Made by a program: the position numbers and the translations under genes. From NCBI GenBank assembly GCA_002452635.1, contig DKEU01000093.1, positions 1 through 5,217 on the forward strand: 5,217 nucleotides of DNA, in the 5' to 3' direction. Under the pieces are notes generated by a model, which worked only from the letters and a program-made list of their open reading frames with translations, had not been told where the DNA came from and did no database searches. The stretch is from Desulfovibrionaceae bacterium UBA6814. Lineage in GTDB: Bacteria; Desulfobacterota; Desulfovibrionia; Desulfovibrionales; Desulfovibrionaceae. Below are positions 1 to 4,733 of the stretch, in pieces (positions within the stretch are counted from its first letter, which is position 1; each line of letters starts with the position of its first letter).

Positions 1-441
1 ACCATGATGTTCGGCCAGGGCGAGACCCTGGCCCAGCGCATCGAGCACCTGGAGCGGGTGCGCAGCCTGCAGGACGAGACCCACGGGTTCACGGCCTTCA
101 TCCCCTGGACCTTCCAGCCCGAGCACACCCGCCTGCCCCGGCCCGAGGCGTCCTCCAGCGAGTACCTCAAGTTCCTGGCCCTGTCCCGGCTGTACCTGGA
201 CAACGTGCCCAACATCCAGGCCTCCTGGGTCACCCAGGGGCCCCTGGTGGGGCAGTTGGCGCTCTTCTTCGGGGCCAACGACTTCGGCTCCACCATGATC
301 GAGGAGAACGTGGTGGCCGCCACCGGCGTGAGCTTCCGCCTGCCCGAGCCCGAGCTGCGCCGGCTGGTGGGGCAGGCCGGGTTCACGCCCCGGCGCAGGG
401 CCATGGATTACACGCTGATGCCCGATCCGGCAGGGATGTAA
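1..441 (+). CDS. mqnC: Cyclic dehypoxanthinyl futalosine synthase, C-terminal part (cut by window start)
   Basis: MqnC is a radical-SAM enzyme of the futalosine route to menaquinone; it cyclises dehypoxanthine futalosine in the cytoplasm. The reading frame is open from base 1, so the 146 residues here are only the C-terminal part; the radical-SAM CxxxCxxC motif must lie upstream of the window. Family-typical stretches are clear: MMFGQGET near the left edge, RSLQDETHGFTAFIPWTFQP, LYLDNVPNIQASWVTQGP and GANDFGSTMIEENVVAATG, followed by the short tail common in this family. The frame ends at TAA 439-441. The Met codons at 4 and 7 lie inside the conserved domain and are not starts. The next gene begins 19 bases on, so co-transcription is likely. 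The related enzyme MqnE was considered, but the SWVTQG and EEN segments fit MqnC better. The family call is firm. Confidence 0.93.
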   Translation, partial: TMMFGQGETLAQRIEHLERVRSLQDETHGFTAFIPWTFQPEHTRLPRPEASSSEYLKFLALSRLYLDNVPNIQASWVTQGPLVGQLALFFGANDFGSTMIEENVVAATGVSFRLPEPELRRLVGQAGFTPRRRAMDYTLMPDPAGM

Positions 442-460
442 GGGAGTTTGCGGGAGGGCC

Positions 461-1216
461 ATGCCGAGCACCCTGGTCATCGCCCATCGCGGCGACAGCG
501 CCCACGCGCCGGAGAACACCCTGGCCGCGTTCCGGGCTGCTCTGGACGCGGGCGCGGACATGGTGGAGTTCGACGTGGGGCTCACCCGGGACCTGGTCCC
601 GGTGGTCCTGCACGACGCCACCCTGGACCGCACCACCGACGGCCGGGGCAAGCTGGCCGCCTGGTTCCTCGAAGACATCGCCCGCCTGGACGCGGGCTCG
701 TGGTTCGGGCCGCGGTTTGCGGGCGAGCCCATCCCCACCCTGGAGCAGGCCCTGGACCTCCTGGCCGGCCGGGCCGAGGTGAACATCGAGGTCAAGCCCG
801 AGGTGCTGGAGCAGGTGAGCCCGGAGCAGGCCGCGGCCCTGGTGCTGGGGCCGGTGCGGCAGCGGGGCCTGCTGGGGTATGCGCTTTTCTCCAGCTTCGC
901 CCCCGCGGTGCTGGACGCCCTGCGCGCTGCCGAGCCCGCGGCGCGGGTGGGGGTATTGGCCGACCGGGGGTATCCGCTCCCCGCCATTGCGGCCCGGCTG
1001 CGCGAACTGGGCGCGGCCTCCTACAACCCGGACGAGCGGGACCTCACCCCGGACCTGGCCGCCGCGGTCCACGCGGCCGGGGCCCTGCTCCTGCCCTGGG
1101 CCCGGCGGGGCCGCAACACCGCCGAGACCATGCGCCGCGCCCTGGAGCTCGGCGCGGACGGCTTCTTTGCCGACGACCCGGCCCTGCTGCGGGGCATCGT
1201 GGAATCCCTGCGCTGA
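461..1216 (+). CDS. Cytoplasmic glycerophosphodiester phosphodiesterase (UgpQ-like)
   Basis: This 251-residue protein is a GDPD-family TIM-barrel enzyme that hydrolyses glycerophosphodiesters to glycerol-3-phosphate and an alcohol, normally with a divalent metal. The full catalytic signature is visible: H9-R10-G11 and E18-N19-T20 at the N terminus, E36 and D38 in VEFDV (metal ligands), H51-D52 in VVLHDATLDRTT (catalytic His), and E110/K112 in NIEVKPE. The C terminus has the usual LELGADGFFADDPALL motif. There is no signal peptide, and the length matches the cytoplasmic UgpQ type (about 250 residues) rather than the longer periplasmic GlpQ. The ATG at 461 is preceded by a strong GGGAGGG ribosome site at 452-458, and the product begins directly with the first beta strand. 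It probably recycles phospholipid head groups; its tie to menaquinone synthesis is only by position. Confidence 0.92.
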   Translation: MPSTLVIAHRGDSAHAPENTLAAFRAALDAGADMVEFDVGLTRDLVPVVLHDATLDRTTDGRGKLAAWFLEDIARLDAGSWFGPRFAGEPIPTLEQALDLLAGRAEVNIEVKPEVLEQVSPEQAAALVLGPVRQRGLLGYALFSSFAPAVLDALRAAEPAARVGVLADRGYPLPAIAARLRELGAASYNPDERDLTPDLAAAVHAAGALLLPWARRGRNTAETMRRALELGADGFFADDPALLRGIVESLR

Positions 1217-1232
1217 TCCAGGCGAGTTCCGA

Positions 1233-1256
1233 GAAAAATACCCCTAGGGGGTTTAC
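1233..1256 (+). promoter_or_regulatory. Inverted-repeat operator candidate upstream of first YeeE gene (CsoR/CstR-like)
   Basis: The sequence GAAAAATACCCC-TA-GGGGGTTTAC holds a perfect CCCCTAGGGG core (1241-1250). The arms ATACCCC and GGGGGTTT are roughly symmetric with a one-base offset. GC-rich repeats of this shape are known as operators of CsoR-family repressors, which include persulfide sensors such as CstR that control sulfur-handling genes. The site overlaps the candidate -35 element of the downstream YeeE gene, as expected for a repressor site. There is no T-run after it, so a terminator is unlikely. No regulator gene is in the window; the family assignment is inference. Confidence 0.45.
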
Positions 1257-1280
1257 AGGTGCGGTCGCTGTGTTTATGTG
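1252..1280 (+). promoter_or_regulatory. Sigma-70-type promoter candidate for first YeeE gene
   Basis: TTTACA (1252-1257) differs from the -35 consensus at one base. It is followed after 17 bases by TATGTG (1275-1280), a weak -10 with only the first three positions matching. A start near 1287 would leave a leader of roughly 34 bases before the ATG at 1321. The -35 lies inside the right half of the adjacent inverted repeat. Confidence 0.35.
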
Positions 1281-1320
1281 TACGGCAATCGCGAATTTCC
1301 ATTCCCTTTGGAGGTGCGAC

Positions 1321-1839
1321 ATGATCAGCCAAACCGATCGCGGGGCCTGGAGCCCCTACGTGGCGGGAGCGCTCTCGGGCCTGCTGGCCGTGGCCTCGGT
1401 GCTGGTGGCCGGCAAGTACCTGGGGGCCTCCACCACCTTCGTGCGCGGCGCGGGCATGCTGGAGCAGTTTGTCTCGCCCGAGGCCGTGGCCACCCTGAGC
1501 TACTACGTCAAGGAACAGCCCATCTTCGACTGGCAGTACCTGTTCGTGCTGGGCATCTTCGCGGGCGCGTACCTCGCGGCCAAGCTGGGCAAGGATTTCA
1601 AGGTGCAGGCCGTGCCCGACATGTGGCAGGAGCGCTTCGGCAAGGCCCAGGCCCCCCGGGCCGTGGTGGCCTTCCTGGGCGGCATCGTGGCCATGTACGG
1701 CGCGCGCCTGGCCGGGGGCTGCCCCAGCGGGCACGGGCTGTCCGGCCTGACCCAGATGGCCTTGAGCGGGTTCATCTCCGCTGCCTTCTTCTTCATCGGC
1801 GGGATAATCATGGCCCGCATCGTCTACCGGGGCAGATAG
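1321..1839 (+). CDS. YeeE/YedE-family sulfur-transport membrane protein, half-size subunit A
   Basis: This 172-residue integral membrane protein belongs to the YeeE/YedE (sulf_transp, PmpA/PmpB-like) family. Full-size members carry thiosulfate or related sulfur compounds into the cell. Four hydrophobic helices are visible at about residues 13-31, 72-89, 113-131 and 150-168. The conserved cysteine is C134 in GGCPSGHGLSG, the motif thought to relay the sulfur substrate. The frame is open back to 448, but there it only shadows the phosphodiesterase gene. The ATG at 1321 has a strong GGAGGTG at 1310-1316, and the product then starts just before the first helix. The next gene encodes the matching second half, and the two probably form one carrier. 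The upstream inverted repeat suggests dedicated control. The substrate is inferred from the family. Confidence 0.88.
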   Translation: MISQTDRGAWSPYVAGALSGLLAVASVLVAGKYLGASTTFVRGAGMLEQFVSPEAVATLSYYVKEQPIFDWQYLFVLGIFAGAYLAAKLGKDFKVQAVPDMWQERFGKAQAPRAVVAFLGGIVAMYGARLAGGCPSGHGLSGLTQMALSGFISAAFFFIGGIIMARIVYRGR

Positions 1840-1842
1840 CCG

Positions 1843-1856
1843 GGGAGCCAGCTCCC
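1843..1856 (+). other. Short GC-rich hairpin after first YeeE gene
   Basis: GGGAGC and GCTCCC are perfect 6-base complements separated by two bases, starting four bases after the stop codon. No T-run follows, so it is not a standard intrinsic terminator. It could stabilise the mRNA end or weaken read-through. Confidence 0.3.
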
Positions 1857-1870
1857 GCAATCGCCACAAA

Positions 1871-1876
1871 TATAAT
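1871..1876 (+). promoter_or_regulatory. Perfect TATAAT -10 box upstream of second YeeE gene
   Basis: A consensus TATAAT lies in a short AT-rich patch of an otherwise GC-rich window, 47 bases before the ATG at 1924. No convincing -35 is seen at 16-18 bases upstream (the positions hold GC-rich sequence from the small hairpin), so the promoter may depend on an activator or be weak. A start near 1883 would fall at the left edge of the perfect palindrome that follows. Confidence 0.45.
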
Positions 1877-1881
1877 TTATT

Positions 1882-1903
1882 GAAAAATACCAAGGTATTT
1901 TTC
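1882..1903 (+). promoter_or_regulatory. Perfect 22-bp palindrome, operator candidate upstream of second YeeE gene
   Basis: The half-sites GAAAAATACC (1882-1891) and GGTATTTTTC (1894-1903) are exact reverse complements around a two-base AA centre. The left half-site is identical to the first ten bases of the repeat upstream of the first YeeE gene (1233-1242). The palindrome covers the expected transcription start set by the TATAAT at 1871, a position that suits a repressor. As RNA it could also form a weak AU-rich hairpin with U5, so an attenuator or terminator role is not excluded. Confidence 0.5.
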
Positions 1904-1923
1904 TGCGAAGGGAGGGCCTACCC

Positions 1924-2448
1924 ATGGAACTGATATACGGACTCGTCACCGGCATCATCTTCGGGTTCCTGACCCAGAAGGCCCGGGTGCTGCGCTACGA
2001 CAAGCAGCTCGGGGCCCTGCGGCTCAAGGACCTGACCATCGTGAAGTTCATGCTCAGCCACATCATCGTGGCCATGGTGGGCATCTACCTCTTGCACGAC
2101 CTGGGCCTGGTGAAGCTCTCGGTGAAGAGCGCGGTGCTCGGCCCCAACATCGTGGGCGGGCTGCTCTTCGGCCTGGGCTGGGGGCTCCTGGGCTACTGCC
2201 CCGGCACCTCCCTGGGCGCGGTGGGCGAGGGCCGCATGGACGCCCTGTGGGGCATCGCGGGCATGCTGGTGGGCGCGGCGATCTTCGCCCACACCTACGA
2301 CGCGCTCCAGGCCACGGTGTACACCTGGGGCGACCTGGGCAAGCTGACCCTGCCCGGCCTGTTCGGCATCAACCACTGGATCGTCATCGTGGCCCTCGGC
2401 GCGGCCTATGTCCTGATTCTTCGGGCAATCGAGCGCAAGGGCTTGTAA
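1924..2448 (+). CDS. YeeE/YedE-family sulfur-transport membrane protein, half-size subunit B
   Basis: This 174-residue membrane protein is the partner of the preceding YeeE half and resembles the PmpB/DUF6691 type. The N-terminal segment GLVTGIIFGFLTQKARVLRYD is typical of this family, as is the LKDLTIVKFMLSHIIVAMVGI stretch. Hydrophobic helices lie at about residues 3-17, 40-57, 72-91, 107-123 and 150-168. The conserved cysteine is C92 in GYCPGTSLGA, the counterpart of the GGCPSGHG cysteine in the other half. So the pair supplies two Cys motifs, as a full-length YeeE does. The ATG at 1924 has AAGGGAGGG at 1908-1915, eight bases upstream. The gene ends at TAA just before a long palindrome that may stop transcription. 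The function is inferred from the family: import of thiosulfate or another sulfane-sulfur species. Confidence 0.88.
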   Translation: MELIYGLVTGIIFGFLTQKARVLRYDKQLGALRLKDLTIVKFMLSHIIVAMVGIYLLHDLGLVKLSVKSAVLGPNIVGGLLFGLGWGLLGYCPGTSLGAVGEGRMDALWGIAGMLVGAAIFAHTYDALQATVYTWGDLGKLTLPGLFGINHWIVIVALGAAYVLILRAIERKGL

Positions 2449-2450
2449 CC

Positions 2451-2577
2451 CGCAGGCCGTTGAAAATCCCGCGATGGCGGCGTTGCCGCGAAAACTCCAG
2501 GCCCTCACGTATTGCCAGATACGCTCGGGCCTGGAGTTTTCTCGCGCCTTGCCCTCGCGGTTTTTGAACGGCCTGCG
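2451..2577. repeat. 127-bp imperfect palindrome (possible extragenic repeat element)
   Basis: Two arms of about 60 bases are near-perfect reverse complements around a small loop (2513-2518). The outer arms CGCAGGCCGTT.AAAA (2451-2466 and 2562-2577) match at 15 of 16 bases. An inner arm of 14 bases (2491-2504 with 2527-2540) is perfect, and the apex CGTAT/ATACG (2508-2512 with 2519-2523) pairs too. Small differences and a 3-base length offset lie between the blocks. This organisation is typical of dispersed extragenic palindromes (REP/MITE-like), but whether it recurs in this genome cannot be seen here. No coding potential is convincing on either strand. Confidence 0.75.
2491..2540. terminator. 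Bidirectional intrinsic-terminator-like stem inside the palindrome
   Basis: The stem CTCCAGGCCC/GGGCCTGGAG is perfect and is flanked by AAAA on the left (2491-2494) and TTTT on the right (2537-2540), so it reads as stem plus T-run on both strands. It lies 43 bases after the second YeeE gene's stop and could end that transcript. The T-run is short, and the loop is large with its own internal 5-bp stem, so efficiency is uncertain. Confidence 0.5.
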
Positions 2578-2631
2578 CCATACCAGGACCGGGAATTCAC
2601 GCGTGCGGCGTCCGGCCAGGCCGCTGTCCGC

Positions 2632-2660
2632 TTGCGCCCACCCCACCTATCTGCTAGGTC
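2632..2660 (+). promoter_or_regulatory. Promoter candidate for selC
   Basis: TTGCGC (2632-2637) and TAGGTC (2655-2660) are separated by 17 bases. A TGC triplet directly before the -10 gives an extended -10. Transcription would begin near 2667, about nine bases before the tRNA. The remaining bases between the palindrome and the tRNA (2578-2675) show no gene. The match to consensus is modest. Confidence 0.35.
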
Positions 2661-2675
2661 AATCCCTCTCGTCAC

Positions 2676-2769
2676 GGAAGCGTTTCGTCACCGGTGTGGC
2701 GCCTGGTCTTCAAAACCAGTGAGCGGTCGAGAGGTCGCTGGTAGGTTCGACTCCTATACGCTTCCGCCA
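2676..2769 (+). tRNA. selC: Selenocysteine tRNA (tRNA-Sec, anticodon TCA)
   Basis: This RNA reads UGA as selenocysteine together with SelA, SelB and SelD. All diagnostic parts are present. The acceptor stem is 8 bp, GGAAGCGT (2676-2683) with ACGCTTCC (2758-2765), followed by discriminator G and an encoded CCA. The D stem is 6 bp (2686-2691 with 2696-2701) with a 4-base loop. The anticodon stem CTGGT/ACCAG encloses the loop CTTCAAA with anticodon TCA at 2710-2712. The long variable arm is a 7-bp stem with two wobble pairs and a GAGA loop (2722-2739). The T arm has 5 bp with loop TTCGACT (2746-2752). The 8+5 arrangement is the bacterial tRNA-Sec form, and the sequence resembles E. coli selC closely at both ends. 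An opal suppressor tRNA was rejected because the 8-bp acceptor and long variable arm are specific to tRNA-Sec. Confidence 0.97.
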
Positions 2770-2779
2770 CGCAGCCAAC

Positions 2780-2802
2780 GGCCCGGGAAACCGGGCCTTT
2801 TT
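2780..2802 (+). terminator. Intrinsic terminator of selC
   Basis: A perfect 7-bp stem GGCCCGG/CCGGGCC closes a GAAA tetraloop and runs straight into TTTTT. It begins ten bases after the tRNA CCA end, so selC is probably a single-gene transcript. Confidence 0.9.
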
Positions 2803-2847
2803 ATTGCGGGGTGGGCGCGACGCATGCCGCCGCCGGGCAACCCCCCC

Positions 2848-2876
2848 TTTACCCCCCAAGTTTTTATCCATATAGC
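2848..2876 (+). promoter_or_regulatory. Promoter candidate for the Fe-S/hydrogenase-maturation operon
   Basis: TTTACC (2848-2853) and TATAGC (2871-2876) each match the sigma-70 consensus at four of six positions and are 17 bases apart. The start would fall near 2883, giving a very short leader that barely includes the ribosome site at 2882-2888. The real start could therefore lie elsewhere. The -35 sits between a C7 and a C6 run (2841-2847 and 2852-2857), a marked local feature that may be a binding site. Confidence 0.35.
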
Positions 2877-2893
2877 AGCGGAAAGGGGTGGTT

Positions 2894-4219
2894 ATGGCTG
2901 TTGCTGATTCGCACGCGTTGCCGGGGGAGGTGGCGCAGAAGATGGAGGGGCACGGGCTGTTCGCCTGCACCGACTGCGGGGCGTGCGCCGAGGCCTGTCC
3001 GCTCACCGGCGCGCCGGGGCTGGACAAGGTCAATGCCCTGGCCATCATCCGGCTGCTGCTCGCCGGCGATCTGGACGCGGCCCGCGCGGCCCAGTTCCCG
3101 TGGTCCTGCACGGGCTGCGGCCTGTGCGCCCGGGCCTGCCCCGTGGGCGTGGACCTGCCCGGCATCTTCCTGCGCCTGCGCGGCCTGGCCGACCGGTCCC
3201 AGGTGCCGCCGCTCCTGGCCCAGGGCGTGGAGCGCATCGTGCGCTCGGGCAACACCCTGGACATCCTGCTGGAGGACTACCTCCAGGTGCTGGCCGACCT
3301 GGGCGCGGAACTGGCCCGGGAGTGCTGCCCCGGGTTCTACGTGCCCGTGGACCGGCAGGGCGCGGACCTGGTCATCTTCCCCAATTCCAAGGAAATCTTC
3401 GCGGACTTCGACGACCTCAAGTGGTGGTGGAAGATCTTCTACGCCGCGAACGAGAACTGGACCGTGCCCAGCCACAACTGGGACTCGGTGGACTGGGCCC
3501 TGTTCGTCGGCGACTTCAAGACCAGCCGGCTGCTGGCCCGGCGCAAGCTGGACATCCAGCGCACCCTGGGGGCCAAGTACCTCATCCTGCCCGACTGCGG
3601 GGCCAGCTCCCTGGCCTGCCGCAAGACCCTGGACCGGGACGAGGCCCAGGGCCGGGCCGGCGTGCCCGAGGCCGGGCTCCACGTCCTGTCCTTCTACGAC
3701 TACCTGATTTCCCGCATCAAGGACGGCCGCCTGCAGTTCGACCCGGCCGTGCACGCGGGCAAGACCTTCGTGTGGCACGACCCCTGCGAGCACGGCCGCG
3801 AGCTGGAGCGCTACTGCCAGCGCAACTGCTATGACGAGCCGCGCTGGATTCTGGACCAGGTGGTGGAGAAGCGGGTGGAGTTCTCCCCCAACCGCGCCGA
3901 GAACTACTGCTGCGGCGCGGGCGGCGGCAACTGGCCCACGCCCCACGAGGGCATCAGCGCCTACCACGGCTGGCGCAAGGTGGAGCAGATACGGCACAGC
4001 GGCGCGGACGTGGTGGTGGTGGGCTGCCCCAACTGCCGCGACCAGATACGGCACCGCCTGCCCCGGCACTACCCGGGCAGCGCCTGGGAGGTGAAATACC
4101 TCTGGCAGGTGGTGGCCGAGGCCCTGGTGATTCCCCTCAAGCCCGCCTCGGAAATAACCCGCCTGGAGGCCGACGCGCGCGCCCAGTGGGAGCGCCTCGG
4201 CGTCATGTACGACGGATAG
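2894..4219 (+). CDS. HdrD/HmcF/DsrK-like iron-sulfur oxidoreductase (two [4Fe-4S] plus CCG domain)
   Basis: This 441-residue cytoplasmic protein joins an N-terminal two-cluster ferredoxin domain to a C-terminal HdrD-type (CCG) region. The first cluster motif is C25-x2-C28-x2-C31-x3-C35-P; the second is C72-x2-C75-x2-C78-x3-C82-P. The C-terminal CCG site is complete: C298 (HDPCEHG), C339-C340 (YCCGAGGG) and C378/C381 (GCPNC). In the family it holds a non-cubane [4Fe-4S] cluster acting on thiols or disulfides. The first CCG repeat is degenerate: it has no CCG, and only C235 and C242 (DCGASSLAC) remain. The WTVPSHNWDSVDWALFVGD stretch resembles DsrK/HmcF proteins. No membrane helix is seen. ATG 2894 was chosen because AAAGGGG (2882-2888) is five bases upstream; the GTG at 2888 overlaps that site. 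It heads an operon with a hydrogenase protease, so a role in passing electrons between a hydrogenase and a thiol or quinone partner is likely. The exact partner is unknown. Confidence 0.85.
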   Translation: MAVADSHALPGEVAQKMEGHGLFACTDCGACAEACPLTGAPGLDKVNALAIIRLLLAGDLDAARAAQFPWSCTGCGLCARACPVGVDLPGIFLRLRGLADRSQVPPLLAQGVERIVRSGNTLDILLEDYLQVLADLGAELARECCPGFYVPVDRQGADLVIFPNSKEIFADFDDLKWWWKIFYAANENWTVPSHNWDSVDWALFVGDFKTSRLLARRKLDIQRTLGAKYLILPDCGASSLACRKTLDRDEAQGRAGVPEAGLHVLSFYDYLISRIKDGRLQFDPAVHAGKTFVWHDPCEHGRELERYCQRNCYDEPRWILDQVVEKRVEFSPNRAENYCCGAGGGNWPTPHEGISAYHGWRKVEQIRHSGADVVVVGCPNCRDQIRHRLPRHYPGSAWEVKYLWQVVAEALVIPLKPASEITRLEADARAQWERLGVMYDG

Positions 4220-4228
4220 GAGCCCCCA

Positions 4229-4711
4229 ATGGCCGCCGATATCTTCGCTTCGCGCATTCTGGTCCTGGGCTGCGGCAACGCGCTCGCCGGCGACGACGCC
4301 GTCGGGCCGCGGGTGATCGATCTCTTGGACGGAAACCCGGACCTGCCGTCGGGCGTGGTCCTGCTGAACGCCGGCACCACCATCCAGGAGCTGCTCCTGG
4401 ACATGGCCGTGGCCGATTCCCGGCCCGAGCGCCTCATCATCGTGGACGCCACCCTGGCCCCGGACCGCCAGCCCGGCGACTGCTGGGAGGTGGACCTGGC
4501 GTCCACGCCCTCGGGCCTGGCCACGGACCTGCACGCCTTCCCGGCCCTGACCGAGCTGGGCATGCTGAAGAGCGCCCTGGGCGTGGACGTGCGGGTGGTG
4601 GCGGTGCAGGCGCAGCACATCCCGGCCGCGCCGGCCGAGGGCCTGTCCCCGGCCGTGGCCCTGGCCCTGCCCAACGCCGTGGAGCTGGTCCTCTCCCTCT
4701 GCCGCGAATAA
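4229..4711 (+). CDS. NiFe-hydrogenase maturation protease (HycI/HyaD/FrcD family)
   Basis: This 160-residue protein belongs to the endopeptidases that trim the C-terminal tail of a NiFe-hydrogenase large subunit once nickel is inserted. The N-terminal fold motif LGCGNALAGDDAVG is plain. By alignment from memory with HybD, the likely nickel-sensing ligands are D23 (second Asp of GDD), D73 (IIVDAT) and H102 (TDLHAFP). The family tail is also present as VRVVAVQAQHIP followed by GLSPAV, which resembles group 3 (cytoplasmic F420/methyl-viologen type) proteases more than membrane-hydrogenase ones. The ATG at 4229 follows an AGGAG that overlaps the previous stop codon, with nine bases between the stop and the start, so translation is probably coupled. 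No hydrogenase subunit is in the window; the substrate must be encoded outside, most likely downstream in the same operon. Confidence 0.88.
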   Translation: MAADIFASRILVLGCGNALAGDDAVGPRVIDLLDGNPDLPSGVVLLNAGTTIQELLLDMAVADSRPERLIIVDATLAPDRQPGDCWEVDLASTPSGLATDLHAFPALTELGMLKSALGVDVRVVAVQAQHIPAAPAEGLSPAVALALPNAVELVLSLCRE

Positions 4712-4733
4712 CCCCCAACCCTGCGGAGGTCCC

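Noticed and set aside
1233..1256. CCCCTAGGGG repeat as an intrinsic terminator of the phosphodiesterase gene
   Set aside because: The core would leave only a two-base loop and no T-run follows; the overlap with a -35-like TTTACA fits an operator better.
448..1320. N-terminal extension of the first YeeE protein back to 448
   Set aside because: The extension is out of frame with, and fully overlaps, the phosphodiesterase gene. It reads as Arg/Gly/Pro-rich nonsense, while the ATG at 1321 has its own strong ribosome site.
2474..2722. Small open frames on both strands in the palindrome region
   Set aside because: The similar peptides on opposite strands come from the palindrome itself, and one runs into the tRNA gene; no ribosome site or family motif supports them.
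2676..2893. selC as an attachment site for an integrated element
   Set aside because: selC is a known integration hotspot in enterobacteria, but no integrase and no second copy of the tRNA 3' end is visible in this window.
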